Positions 17,760-26,802 are shown, counted from the stretch's first letter. The stretch is DNA of 64,000 nucleotides from Roseiflexus sp034432635 (GCA_034432635.1 DAOUBK010000087.1:1-64000); one strand, 5' to 3'. The notes: generated by a model not told the origin, from the letters alone. A program made the numbers and translations.

Positions 17760-18995
17760 CTACCTGTTCGATTGATACACAATGCCAGCGGACGTCCGTT
17801 GCTCAGCATCACGCCGTTGAACGCGGCGCCAGAGCGACGTATGGTGTCCGGTCAGAAAACGGTACAGCCCAATCAATGCGGCACGATTGCCGTTCACCAG
17901 AAATGCCGGGATATACAGCACCTTGCCAAATCTTCCGCGCGGTTCGCTGCGCCCCCCCAGCCATGCCAGCGCGTAGAACAGCGACTGAAGCGCCAGCATG
18001 ATCACATTGGACGGGTACGTCAGGTGTGCGAGCCCACCGCGTGCAGCCGGACGTGCAACCGCTGCAAGATTGGCGATCAGCGCGCCGACCATTGCCAGCG
18101 GTACGAGGGGACGCAGGTATTTGTGCGATACGATTTGCCAGACGAGCAGCGGGTGTGACCAGGGCAAAACTTTGTGTGAGAAGCGCATCATGACAAACCG
18201 CTGTGCAACGATGCGCGCACGTCGTTCACATTCATCGCGCGTCGATGATGAGACCCGCTCGACGGATCGCGCGGCAGGGACATAGACGACGCGGTACCCC
18301 TGCTTCAACACGTGCATGGCAAGGAACAGATCGTCCGCCATCAACCTGGCTTCTGGCGGCATCGGTCGATCAAGCAGAAAACGACGCACTGCCATGATTT
18401 CGCCGACGGCGCCGGTGCAACTGCCAAGCCGCGTCTCCTGGCGCTTGATGTAGGACTCGTACTTCCAGTACAACCCTTCCGAGTCTCCCAGAGCACCATC
18501 TCCTTTTGCGATGACTTTGGCGCCACTAACGGCGCCGACAAGCGGATCAGCGAATGGCGCCACCAGCGCGCGCAAGGCGCTGGTATTGTAGAAGTTGTTC
18601 GCGTCAGACAGAACAACGATGTCGCCACGCGCCTGTGGCAGAGCGCGCAGAATAGCCGCCATTTTCCCTGCACGCTCCGGTCGGTAACTCAGTTCGACAC
18701 CCTGATCGGCAAACCTGGCGACAACCTCCGGCGTGGCATCATCCGATCCGTCGGCAGCAACCAGAATCTGCAACCGATCGCGTGGATAATCGAGTGCCAG
18801 ACTGTTTTCGAGTTTTGCCGCGATGACGTTCTGTTCGTTGTACGCCGCGATCAGCAGCGTCAACGTTGGAAGATCGGTGAGTGGCGGGAATGGTTGCACC
18901 GGTCGCAACCGCGCCAGAATAGTTAGTAACGCCGGATAACCCACGTAAGTGTATCCGATGGTTGCCACACAGAACCAGAACAACCGACCACTCAT
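17760..18995 (-). CDS. Membrane-anchored glycosyltransferase family 2
   Basis: A 411-aa GT2 of the processive-type membrane group. An N-terminal helix (LFWFCVATIGYTYVGYPALL) precedes the catalytic domain: LTLLIAAYNEQNVIAAKLEN, ILVAADGSDDATPEVVA, VLSDANNFY (metal site) and MADDLFLAMHVLKQGYRV. The Q/RxxRW-like position reads RRARIVAQRF, so processivity is doubtful. C-terminal hydrophobic stretches (LRPLVPLAMVGALIANLAA, IMLALQSLFYALAWL) anchor the protein. Its ATG overlaps the GT4 stop by 4 bp (ATGA). Confidence 0.86.
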   Translation of the reverse strand: MSGRLFWFCVATIGYTYVGYPALLTILARLRPVQPFPPLTDLPTLTLLIAAYNEQNVIAAKLENSLALDYPRDRLQILVAADGSDDATPEVVARFADQGVELSYRPERAGKMAAILRALPQARGDIVVLSDANNFYNTSALRALVAPFADPLVGAVSGAKVIAKGDGALGDSEGLYWKYESYIKRQETRLGSCTGAVGEIMAVRRFLLDRPMPPEARLMADDLFLAMHVLKQGYRVVYVPAARSVERVSSSTRDECERRARIVAQRFVMMRFSHKVLPWSHPLLVWQIVSHKYLRPLVPLAMVGALIANLAAVARPAARGGLAHLTYPSNVIMLALQSLFYALAWLGGRSEPRGRFGKVLYIPAFLVNGNRAALIGLYRFLTGHHTSLWRRVQRRDAEQRTSAGIVYQSNR

Positions 18996-20143
18996 CGCAC
19001 CACCTCCGACCGGTGTTGCAGCGCGGCGTGGTATACCGCCTCAGTACGCTCGAAGAAGCGTCGCCGCGTGTAGTGCTGCTCGACTGCGCGCCGTCCCTGC
19101 TCACCCAACTGTTGCGCCAGTTTGGGATTATCGAGCAGAAAGATGATCTGCTCTGCCAGCGCGCGGCTGTCCCCTGGTGGTACGAGGATGCCATTCTCCA
19201 TTGGGCGCACGTGTTCGGGGATGCCGCCAACATTCGTGGCCACTACCGGCTTCGCACAGGCGAACGACTCGGTGATAACAATCCCAAATTCTTCTTCCAG
19301 CGAAGGGAGCACGGTAAAGTCGGCGAGCGCCATAACATCGACCGCGTCGCTGCGCGCACCGGCAAACGTGACATGACGCGCCACACCCAGATCATGCGCT
19401 GCCTGTTCGAGCGAGGCACGTTCTTCACCATCGCCGACCAGTACGACCTGAAGGTCTGGGTACACGCGCACCACGGTCGGAAGCGCCCGTAGCAGATGGA
19501 TATGCCCTTTGCGCGCAACCAGACGCCCGACACTGGCGATGATCGGCGTCGATCCGTCGAGACCAAGGTCCTCCAGCAAATGGCGACGGCGCTCATTGGA
19601 GAGAGATAACGGAATGTTGATGCCAATCGGAATGACAGTAACACGGTCGGACGGCGCACTACAGGTTTCAACGACGAAACGCTTCATCATCGCGCTCATC
19701 GTAATAGACCGAACGCCGAGAGCGAAGCGTGTCAGACGCCGATTCTTCCACGGCACCTCCTGGAGTGTCGTCACCACCGGCACATCGGTCAGACGTGACG
19801 CCAGTTTCGCAGCAAGCGCAGCAAAACGGTGATGCGTGTTCACAAGGTCGATGCGCTCGGTACGGATGATGCGCGCCAGTTTCAACCCGGCTGCCAGCAA
19901 CGCCAGCAAATTCGGCGTCCGCTTGCCAGAACCGATATAGGGGGTCAGTGGTATCTGGTCGTAGTGGTGAGCAAATGCCGCCACCCGTTTGCTCCACTCA
20001 CCACCGCCCGAAGCGATTGCCACGAAGTACCCGGCTTCCGCCTGGCTCTCAGCAAGCCGGATGAGATATTCGGTTGCGCCTCCGACCCCCAGGCGCGGGC
20101 GCACGTGCAAAACACGCAGTTGTCTGGTCGATAACGTCGTCAT
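18992..20143 (-). CDS. Glycosyltransferase family 4
   Basis: A 383-aa GT4 with LHVRPRLGVGGATEYLIRLAES at the N-terminus. The donor domain has ASVGRLVARKGHIHLLRAL, LVGDGEERASLEQAA and PSLEEEFGIVITESFACAKP. The ATG at 20143 (MTTLSTRQLRVLHV) lies 4 bp after the upstream GT4 stop; a longer open reading would overlap that gene by about 290 bp and lacks family sequence. It is coupled to the downstream GT2 by an ATGA overlap. Confidence 0.88.
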   Translation of the reverse strand: MTTLSTRQLRVLHVRPRLGVGGATEYLIRLAESQAEAGYFVAIASGGGEWSKRVAAFAHHYDQIPLTPYIGSGKRTPNLLALLAAGLKLARIIRTERIDLVNTHHRFAALAAKLASRLTDVPVVTTLQEVPWKNRRLTRFALGVRSITMSAMMKRFVVETCSAPSDRVTVIPIGINIPLSLSNERRRHLLEDLGLDGSTPIIASVGRLVARKGHIHLLRALPTVVRVYPDLQVVLVGDGEERASLEQAAHDLGVARHVTFAGARSDAVDVMALADFTVLPSLEEEFGIVITESFACAKPVVATNVGGIPEHVRPMENGILVPPGDSRALAEQIIFLLDNPKLAQQLGEQGRRAVEQHYTRRRFFERTEAVYHAALQHRSEVVR

Positions 20144-20147
20144 ATGT

Positions 20148-21440
20148 TCACGCCTCGATTTCGCGCAGGATCGGTCGCTGCCCTTCCATCCACCTGTCAC
20201 GCTCGAAAAGAGTACGCAATTGAGCAACACTATGCGCGAGGTTGAATTCACGTAACACCAGCTGGCGCCCTGCGGCAGCCAGGCGTCGTCCCAGGTCGCG
20301 GTTGGTATAGAGGTACAGCAGCGCTTCCGCCAGCGCCGCCGCATTCCGTTCTGGAACGAGCAGACCGGTTTCGCCATCGCGCACCAGTTCGGGAATACCG
20401 GAGATGGCAGTCGCCACAACCGGAATTTCGGCGGCAAGTGCTTCCATCAGCGCCGCCGGAATACCTTCCATCTTGCCGTTGGGCATCACGACGCTGGGTA
20501 ATGCCAGCACATCGACCTGCTGCAACAGTTCGCTCACCTTATGGCGTGGTTGAGCGCCGATCAGCCTGACATGATCAGTCAGACCCAGACGCCGGATCTG
20601 CGCTTCGAGGTGTGGACGATCCTCACCTTCGCCGACCAGCAGACACTGGAAGGGTATGCCCTGTTTGCGCAGCATATCACAGGCATCGATCAGGTAGCGC
20701 TGCCCCTTGTACCCGGCAAGACTGGCCACGCACGCAATCGTAAACAGTTCACCCGGCTCACGCTGCGCACGTGGACGAAAGAGGGTCGGGTCGATGCCAC
20801 AATGCACCACCACAACCCGTTCCTCAGCCGTTGAGCCGTACAGGTCGATCAGCATCCGGCGATTGAACTCGGAGATCGCCACGACGAAACTGGCGGCAGC
20901 AACCTTTTCGCCCAGCATCGGGCGCTCGACGTAGAGATCGTGGGCATGGACCGTGAAACTGTACGGAATACCGGTCAGGAGGTGAACTACATACGCCAGG
21001 AGCGCCGGGTGAGTTGCATAGTGGGCATGCAGGTGATCGACGTCGAGCTCGACCATGCGTCGTGCTGCATACGCTGCCTTGGGCACGACCACCAGTGCAC
21101 GCGACAGGAATTTCGGCGACTCCAGGTTGCCGCGTACTGCACGCCACCATGCACGCAGATAGGCGCCTGGACGACGCAGCAGCCAGTAGATCTGCGCATC
21201 CAGCACCGGGCGCGAGAACAAACGGCAAAAATGCGCGCGTTCGACCATCGTCTGGGCGTCGGCATGCTGCACCGGTGCACGCTCGCGGATGAGCGGAAAC
21301 ACCTCGACTCGCACTCCCTGCCGTTCGAGTTCCAGCATCTCGATCAAAATGAACGTCTCGGTAATCTTGGGAAAGCGCGACATCGTATACGCAACAGTGC
21401 GCAGTCGTCGGGGGGATACACTTCTGGTCGCCTCGATCAT
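20148..21440 (-). CDS. Glycosyltransferase family 4 (WcaL/AmsK-like)
   Basis: A 430-aa GT4. The N-terminus TMSRFPKITETFILIEMLELER is typical of colanic-acid WcaL-like enzymes. The central DHLHAHYATHPALLAYVVHL and IPYSFTVHAHDLYV match the same group, as does the donor domain ACVASLAGYKGQRYLIDAC, LVGEGEDRPHLEAQ and MEGIPAALMEALAAEIPVV. Its start codon overlaps the stop of the priming sugar transferase by one base (TGATG), so it is likely to add the second sugar of the repeat unit; that order is inferred from position. Confidence 0.88.
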   Translation of the reverse strand: MIEATRSVSPRRLRTVAYTMSRFPKITETFILIEMLELERQGVRVEVFPLIRERAPVQHADAQTMVERAHFCRLFSRPVLDAQIYWLLRRPGAYLRAWWRAVRGNLESPKFLSRALVVVPKAAYAARRMVELDVDHLHAHYATHPALLAYVVHLLTGIPYSFTVHAHDLYVERPMLGEKVAAASFVVAISEFNRRMLIDLYGSTAEERVVVVHCGIDPTLFRPRAQREPGELFTIACVASLAGYKGQRYLIDACDMLRKQGIPFQCLLVGEGEDRPHLEAQIRRLGLTDHVRLIGAQPRHKVSELLQQVDVLALPSVVMPNGKMEGIPAALMEALAAEIPVVATAISGIPELVRDGETGLLVPERNAAALAEALLYLYTNRDLGRRLAAAGRQLVLREFNLAHSVAQLRTLFERDRWMEGQRPILREIEA

Positions 21441-22129
21441 CAGTATGCTCCACGTCCCTGAAAGACCGCCAGTGCCGTCCGCAGCAGAATTTCGATATCC
21501 AGCCCCAGGCAGCGGTGCTCGATATACAGAATGTCGAGACGTAATCGCTCATCAAACTCGGTGTTGCCACGCCCGTACACCTGCCACAAACCGGTCAATC
21601 CCGGCTTGACATCGAGGCGCGCTGTTTGCCAGAGTTGATAGGTGCTTGCATCAAATGATGTCGGACGTGGACCGACCAGGCTCATGTCGCCCCGGATCAC
21701 ATTGATGATCTGGGGCAACTCATCGAGACTCGTCTTGCGCAGAAACTTTCCCACGCGCGTCACGCGGGGATCGTGCGTAATCTTGAAGTCGGGCCACTGC
21801 AACTCGTTCAGATGCGCCAGTTGCTTTTTCAGTTCCTCTGCGTTTGGTACCATCGTGCGGAACTTATACATCTGGAAACGCCGTCCGCTTCTCCCGGTAC
21901 GATTCTGGGTGAAGACGACCGGTCCGCCGGGCGATTCGATCTTGATCGCCAGGGCGATAATGACGAACAGCGGCAGAACAATCGGTATCGCCAGCAACGA
22001 CAGCGTCAGATCCATAACACGCTTGGCGCGCCGATAGGCTCGTCCGCGCAACCACTGGCGCTCAGGGCGATAACGCTCGATCCACTCGAGTGAATACGCC
22101 GGTCGACCGCGCTTAACGATGGTAGCCAT
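21440..22129 (-). CDS. Priming sugar-phosphate transferase (bacterial sugar transferase, short form)
   Basis: A 229-aa polyprenyl-phosphate sugar-1-phosphate transferase starting repeat-unit assembly. After a basic N-terminus the re-entrant membrane helix is KRVMDLTLSLLAIPIVLPLF. Catalytic-domain motifs follow: GGPVVFTQNRTGRSGRRF, KFRTM, RKTSLDELPQIINVIRG and SLVGPRPTSF. It has no N-terminal four-helix or Rossmann region, so it is the short monotopic form rather than a WbaP/WcaJ-length enzyme. It is the only priming enzyme in the locus. Confidence 0.92.
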   Translation of the reverse strand: MATIVKRGRPAYSLEWIERYRPERQWLRGRAYRRAKRVMDLTLSLLAIPIVLPLFVIIALAIKIESPGGPVVFTQNRTGRSGRRFQMYKFRTMVPNAEELKKQLAHLNELQWPDFKITHDPRVTRVGKFLRKTSLDELPQIINVIRGDMSLVGPRPTSFDASTYQLWQTARLDVKPGLTGLWQVYGRGNTEFDERLRLDILYIEHRCLGLDIEILLRTALAVFQGRGAY

Positions 22130-22175
22130 AGTGTCCTCGCAACGGTAGCTTCAACGATCCTCTCCTCTTTCCACC

Positions 22176-23048
22176 TTACACATTCATTTCTGGCACCTGG
22201 ACGGTTTTCGGCGAACGCAACTCTTCCGACTGCACCTGTTGGAGATGGCGCTCAGCCGAATCGAGCAAATCCTCAAAGGTTAACGAATGATCAGGGAATG
22301 TCGCCACGCCATAGCGTGCCGTGATCCCCAATCGATCCTGAACCAGATGCACCAGGCGATCTCCCAGCAACCTGGCCTTGTCTTCGGGAGTTTCGGGCGC
22401 TACCAGGATCAGACGACCCGGCCTGCCATCCTCGATGATCTGGTCGGTACGGCGCAGATGGCGGGCAAGCACGCGCGCAGTCACCGCCAGCACATAGCGT
22501 TGCATCATCGCACGCTGAAGTTCCCGGACGAAGCGATGGATCATCATGTTGAGCGAACGCGCATCGGCCTCGAGAATGAGAACGCTCAACGGACGATGCA
22601 TACGGCGACTGGCACTCATCAGCGTATGCACATCCTCCTGCGCCTCGCTCATCGAACGCAGACGGTCATTCTTATCTCGCAGGGTTATAATTTCGACCGC
22701 CTGGCGAAACTCTTCGAGCGCAGCACCAAAGCGGTGCGATAAAAAGGCCGCGCCCGCAACCAGAGTAAATTCGACGATTGTCAGGTAGGTATGAATACCG
22801 CCAAACTTTGGTGATGGATCAAGCGCAAGACCGATACCAAGGGCAAGACATCCCAAAACGACCGATATAATGGCAGGAAGCCGCTGGAACAAACGAAGCA
22901 ACGGCAAAAATACCACTGTGGTAATCACAGCATAGGTGAACGGTTCAAGGTCTAAGGTATTGATACTCCCCAGATCAAGGCGTTCGATATTGAAACTTGC
23001 AATCAGCCAGAGCAACAGTGCGACTGTGTGACGATATAAGCTTCTCAT
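22176..23048 (-). CDS. Membrane protein with degenerate GGDEF-like domain
   Basis: A 290-aa protein. Residues 1-110 contain about four hydrophobic segments (HTVALLLWLIASF, FTYAVITTVVFLPLLRLF, ISVVLGCLALGIGLAL, LTIVEFTLVAGAAFL), followed by a short coiled region. The rest follows the GGDEF fold in outline: PLSVLILEADARSLNMM, RVLARHLRRTDQIIEDGRPGRLILVAPET, RYGVATFPDHSLTFEDLLDSAERHL. The catalytic GG(D/E)EF is replaced by DGRPGRL, so cyclase activity is unlikely. The ATG overlaps the upstream GT2 stop by 4 bp, tying it to polysaccharide synthesis, perhaps as a receptor or structural regulator. Confidence 0.7.
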   Translation of the reverse strand: MRSLYRHTVALLLWLIASFNIERLDLGSINTLDLEPFTYAVITTVVFLPLLRLFQRLPAIISVVLGCLALGIGLALDPSPKFGGIHTYLTIVEFTLVAGAAFLSHRFGAALEEFRQAVEIITLRDKNDRLRSMSEAQEDVHTLMSASRRMHRPLSVLILEADARSLNMMIHRFVRELQRAMMQRYVLAVTARVLARHLRRTDQIIEDGRPGRLILVAPETPEDKARLLGDRLVHLVQDRLGITARYGVATFPDHSLTFEDLLDSAERHLQQVQSEELRSPKTVQVPEMNV

Positions 23049-24034
23049 GGCAATTGTCTCTCTCTCATAGACTGATCCCGTGAACCAGAGTCTTCTAACC
23101 GATAGATGCGGTACGGACGATCCGTGTTTGCCTGTGAGTCATCGGGATTAGCCATGCCGGCGCGTACCCGCAACATACGCAGGTTGTACCGCAGTCGATA
23201 GAGCAGATAACGCGCCAGTTCACGCCATCCACGCTCGAAGTATCGTCCAGACGTAAGCACTGCCAGGCGCGGTGCATTGCCATAGGCCACCTTCATGCGC
23301 CGCGCCTGCAAGACTGGACCGATACTGAAATCGGCGGGGAGATACCCGGCATCGAACAACGCAATAAACAGGTCACGGTCGATTGCGAAGTTACTGCCGC
23401 GAATCGTCGGGATTCTCAGCACCTGTCGTTTGAACCAGCGCGTCAGATGATGGATGACGACGCGAGCCTGTGTTGCAGAGTCGTTGTTCAGGTCGCAAAA
23501 GTTGACCGGCGTATATGCTGCACGCGCACCCGCAGCAAACTGCTGCACATACCAGTCCAGCAATGTCGTCGGGTCAGGCACACGACAATCGGCGTCAAAA
23601 TGGATAGTCAGGCGCGACGCTGCCACCCGTGCACCATGCACCCGTGCCGTCACCGCCACCCGAATGCCGGGCAGACGCGCGTCTGGCTGACTGACAACCC
23701 GTATCCCTGCCTGCTCGAAAGCGGTAAGCGATGGGGGTGCATCCGCCGGGTAATTGTTGACCATAACGATGATTTCAAAGGTATGCCGACCGCGATAGGC
23801 AAGGATGTCATTGATAACCACCCACACACGCTCTAGGTCGGACTGTGCATTGACCGGGATGATGATCGAGCCGTCGGGCTGACGTGACAGGTCACCCCGC
23901 ATCGCCTGCATTCTGGCAGACCAGATATGTTCCCCGGGTGATACAACAATGTTCATCATTGGGCATTCACATATGCGAGAACATGGATCACCAGCAATCG
24001 CAGTAACATCGTCTGCCCGGCCGTGCTGATGCAT
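23045..24034 (-). CDS. Glycosyltransferase family 2-like protein
   Basis: A GT2-like protein of up to 329 aa. The fold is visible from GSIIIPVNAQSDLERVW, EIIVMVNNYPADAPPSL, RLTIHFDADCRVPDP (metal site) and IPTIRGSNFAIDRDLFIALF. The C-terminus is basic and lacks clear membrane helices. The start is uncertain: the ATG at 24034 has AGGG upstream, while paired ATGs at 23959 and 23956 would remove a Cys-rich 25-residue extension that does not look conserved. It is the most upstream gene of the locus on this strand. Confidence 0.75.
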   Translation of the reverse strand: MHQHGRADDVTAIAGDPCSRICECPMMNIVVSPGEHIWSARMQAMRGDLSRQPDGSIIIPVNAQSDLERVWVVINDILAYRGRHTFEIIVMVNNYPADAPPSLTAFEQAGIRVVSQPDARLPGIRVAVTARVHGARVAASRLTIHFDADCRVPDPTTLLDWYVQQFAAGARAAYTPVNFCDLNNDSATQARVVIHHLTRWFKRQVLRIPTIRGSNFAIDRDLFIALFDAGYLPADFSIGPVLQARRMKVAYGNAPRLAVLTSGRYFERGWRELARYLLYRLRYNLRMLRVRAGMANPDDSQANTDRPYRIYRLEDSGSRDQSMRERQLP

Positions 24035-24208
24035 CACAGACCCTGTGTGGTAAAACTATAGAGCGTCGTGCAGAGCAAACCGGGCAACACTGCTGAACTG
24101 GATGTTGTTATGCTTCTAGCATATATGACGAAGAAAAGTAAATAATGACAGAGTAGTGGATTGTGATGAAAATCCTCTTAACGTTCTGCGGTTTCCGCAG
24201 AGGCGCTC

Positions 24209-24237
24209 TTGACACGTCGTTCACGATGCGGCACGAT
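24209..24237 (+). promoter_or_regulatory. Candidate promoter for the SIS-domain gene
   Basis: TTGACA (24209-24214) is followed by 17 bp and CACGAT (24232-24237). The -10 box is weak. A small perfect hairpin, TCTGCGG-TTT-CCGCAGA, lies just upstream at 24186-24202. Confidence 0.35.
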
Positions 24238-24276
24238 CGTACTCTACTATTTCTGCCCTCACAAAGGAGATATCGC

Positions 24277-25326
24277 GTGACGACATCAACGCTTCTCGAG
24301 GAGATCTACGAACAACCTGTAGTATTGCGACGGCTGGTCGAAGCGGAAATGGAACCGATGAGCCGCCTGGCGCGTGCGCTCAACGCCCGCGATTGCGATT
24401 GCCGGTACGCCGTCATTGCTGCGCGCGGAACATCGGACAATGCAGCGCGCTATGCGCAGTATCTCATAGGAGCGACGCTCGGTATGCCGGTTGCGCTGGC
24501 AACTCCTTCGCTCCATACCCGTTATGGTGCGCATCTGCATTTCGATGGCGCCCTGGTTATCGGCATTTCACAATCGGGGGCGTCTCCCGACATCTGCACC
24601 GTCATAAGGGATGCCCGCCAGAGTGGCGCACCGACGGTCGCCATCACAAACAACCCGGAGTCGCCGCTGGCGCAGGCTGCTGAATTTGTGGTTCCGATCC
24701 ATGCCGGAATCGAACGGAGCATTGCAGCTACCAAGACGTACACGGCGCAACTTGCGACGCTGGCGATGCTGATCCTCAGCCTTGCGAATGACACCGCTGG
24801 TCTTGCAATGCTGGCGACGATTCCCGATGCAATCGAAGCAACTCTGGCGCTTGACAGACGCATGCGCGAGATTGCCGGCGAGATGGCAGAGGCAACCGCT
24901 GCCATCACCATCGGACGCGGTTATCACTACGCAACTGCGTGGGAAATTGCGCTCAAATTAAAGGAATTGACCCGGATTGTAGCTGAACCGTACTCGGCGG
25001 CAGATTTTCAGCACGGACCGATCGCCCTGGTGCACGAAGATATGCCGATTGTGCTGATAGCAACCCAGGGCGCTGTCGCCGACGATCTCGCCGCGCTGGC
25101 AGTGCAACTGCGGAACCTCGGCGCGCACCTGACCGCAATCAGTGATATACCGTTCATCCTGGAAACCGTAGACCGACCGGTGCCGCTCCCCGTTAGCGTC
25201 GAGGAGCGTTTTGCCCCAATGACCGCTGTGATTGCCGGGCAATTGCTCGCCTTTCATCTGACACGCGCGCGGGGACTCGATCCAGATCGACCGCACGGCT
25301 TGCGCAAGGTGACCGAAACCCGGTAA
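24277..25326 (+). CDS. SIS-domain sugar isomerase/deaminase (GlmS isomerase-half-like)
   Basis: A 349-aa protein of two tandem SIS domains without the glutaminase half of GlmS. The first domain has VIAARGTSDNAARYAQYL, LVIGISQSGASPDICTVIRDA and AATKTYTAQLATLAML; the second has ITIGRGYHYATAWEIALKLKEL and EPYSAADFQHGPIALV. These are the family phosphosugar-binding loops. Such proteins isomerise or deaminate amino-sugar phosphates (AgaS/NagB-II/FrlB group). The GTG at 24277 was chosen because AAAGGAG is 6 nt upstream; the longer reading from 24163 starts without a ribosome site. It lies divergently from the polysaccharide locus, so amino-sugar supply to it is possible but inferred. Confidence 0.85.
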   Translation: MTTSTLLEEIYEQPVVLRRLVEAEMEPMSRLARALNARDCDCRYAVIAARGTSDNAARYAQYLIGATLGMPVALATPSLHTRYGAHLHFDGALVIGISQSGASPDICTVIRDARQSGAPTVAITNNPESPLAQAAEFVVPIHAGIERSIAATKTYTAQLATLAMLILSLANDTAGLAMLATIPDAIEATLALDRRMREIAGEMAEATAAITIGRGYHYATAWEIALKLKELTRIVAEPYSAADFQHGPIALVHEDMPIVLIATQGAVADDLAALAVQLRNLGAHLTAISDIPFILETVDRPVPLPVSVEERFAPMTAVIAGQLLAFHLTRARGLDPDRPHGLRKVTETR

Positions 25327-25357
25327 AACCGGCGGAATGCGGCGCTAGCCAAAAACA

Positions 25358-25386
25358 GAGCGTGCAGGTGAAGTGCCTGCACGCTC
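25358..25386 (-). terminator. Rho-independent terminator of the auracyanin gene
   Basis: An 11-bp perfect stem, GAGCGTGCAGG/CCTGCACGCTC, with a 7-nt loop. Read on the minus strand it is followed by TGTTTTTG. It lies 23 bp past the auracyanin stop, between convergent genes. Confidence 0.85.
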
Positions 25387-25408
25387 GGTGCCTGCTCAGC
25401 GCAATACG

Positions 25409-25882
25409 CTACTGAGTAACGGTCATCACACCTTTCATGCCACCAGCATAGTGCGCGGGGTAAGTGCAGAGGAAAACATACGTGCCGGGAGCAGGTGCAG
25501 TGAATGTGATCGTCTCAACGCCGCCGGGACCTAACATCTTCGTCGCAGCGATAATATCGGTGCGATCAGCCGGCAGGAAATCAGGTGGACCGGCATTGAT
25601 CGACTCTTCATCGACCTTTGCAGCCACATCCTCGCCGCCCTTGACAATCACGATGTTGTGTTGCTGCGCCGTTGAGACGTTCCTGAACGTCAGCGTAATC
25701 GTCTGACCGGTTGGAACGGAGAACTCTTTCTTATCATACGCCAGATTTTCTCCATCAGACGCAATCTCGATCGTCGTGCTTGCACCACCACCACCGCCGC
25801 CACCGCCGCCGCCACACGCAGCCAACGCAAACGCAGCAACCAGCGCAACCATCAGCATCCATATGTGCTTTTGTACCTTCAT
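25409..25882 (-). CDS. Auracyanin-like type-1 blue copper lipoprotein
   Basis: A 157-aa exported electron carrier. The signal MKVQKHIWMLMVALVAAFALAAC ends in the lipobox LAAC, so the Cys is probably lipidated. Ten consecutive Gly then form a flexible linker. The cupredoxin domain has the His ligand in QQHNIVIV and the Cys-His-Met cluster in FLCTYPAHYAGGM, the auracyanin arrangement. In Chloroflexus and Roseiflexus such proteins carry electrons from alternative complex III towards the reaction-centre cytochrome. The ATG at 25882 has AAAGGG upstream and a strong promoter at 25918-25945. The gene is monocistronic. Confidence 0.9.
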   Translation of the reverse strand: MKVQKHIWMLMVALVAAFALAACGGGGGGGGGGASTTIEIASDGENLAYDKKEFSVPTGQTITLTFRNVSTAQQHNIVIVKGGEDVAAKVDEESINAGPPDFLPADRTDIIAATKMLGPGGVETITFTAPAPGTYVFLCTYPAHYAGGMKGVMTVTQ

Positions 25883-25917
25883 ACTGAACCCTTTCACTGT
25901 TTCAGGTGAACATGTGT

Positions 25918-25945
25918 ATTTTATCACGAACCTCCGGGTTGTCAA
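25918..25945 (-). promoter_or_regulatory. Strong sigma70-type promoter for auracyanin
   Basis: On the minus strand TTGACA (25945-25940) is followed by 16 bp and TAAAAT (25923-25918). The predicted transcript start is about 30 nt upstream of the ATG. Confidence 0.75.
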
Positions 25946-25994
25946 TCGATACTACGCCGGTATGCAGCGAACGGATGTCGTGAGTGCGCACCCT

Positions 25995-26579
25995 CTATCG
26001 CGAGGGTTCCGGTTTGGCTTCCCGATCCACCGATGCGCTTTTGAGCAATGCCTCGCGGAACGTCTCGACAAATTCACGCGGACGCGCCGGGCTGATGATC
26101 AGCGAGGGCGCATCATAGCGCGCCACTGCTACCAATCGCTCACGGTTCGTCGCTGCAAAAAAGATGCTGCCGTATGGATCGAGTTGGAACGGGCCGTGAT
26201 AACCAAATACACCGGCGTTGAACGACCAGCGTAAGCCAAAGCGCGGCGTATCTGCCAGCGCACCCGCAAATGAGACCCCCATAATCTGCTTGAATGGAAT
26301 GCGTAGCGCACGAGCCCAGCGCCGCCGCACGATCAGCGTATCACCGGTCACGACATATGCCACCGGCTGGATAGCGTAGTTGAGTGTCAACCACACTGCA
26401 AGTGTCAGTGCAATCGCTATCGTGATGATCGTTCCGGTCAAAGCGACGCCAGCCACCAGCAAACCGCTGAGGTAGAGAAACAGCGCCGGGAGCATCAGGA
26501 TGCCACCGAGCATTGCAACCCCATTGGTGATACGTGCCGCATAGGAATCGAGCTCCGCTGCATTGAATGATGTTTCCAT
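25995..26579 (-). CDS. Bacterial PH-domain membrane protein
   Basis: A 194-aa protein. Two adjacent hydrophobic segments (VAMLGGILMLPALFLYLSGLL and GVALTGTIITIAIALTLAV) are followed by a bPH-like domain: YVVTGDTLIVRRRWARALRI, PFKQIMGVSF and IISPARPREFVETFREAL. The last stretch is the usual end of DUF304/bPH2-like domains (SP-x-D/RPxxFVxxL). The ATG at 26579 (METSFNA) is preferred; upstream codons add unconserved residues. Function is unknown; the domain probably faces the cytoplasm. Confidence 0.75.
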   Translation of the reverse strand: METSFNAAELDSYAARITNGVAMLGGILMLPALFLYLSGLLVAGVALTGTIITIAIALTLAVWLTLNYAIQPVAYVVTGDTLIVRRRWARALRIPFKQIMGVSFAGALADTPRFGLRWSFNAGVFGYHGPFQLDPYGSIFFAATNRERLVAVARYDAPSLIISPARPREFVETFREALLKSASVDREAKPEPSR

Positions 26580-26802
26580 GTGCAAAAACCCTGACTTTAG
26601 TACTTCTTGCGCGTGTGCCCCTGGTATGGTATACCGACAGTATAAGGCAGGTTCCACCCTTGTCTGCATTTTTGCCGTACTCGTCAGGAAACGATGAGTG
26701 CTATCCGGATACACGCACTATGTCGCCTGAACGAATCGTCCATTCAGTAACCCCGCCTTTCGATTGCCGATAGCAGGCCTCAGATTGCACCGCCCGACAA
26801 TT

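Noticed and set aside
25785..25820. GCC/ACC repeat as a microsatellite outside genes.
   Set aside because: It is the coding sequence for the glycine linker of auracyanin, read on the minus strand.
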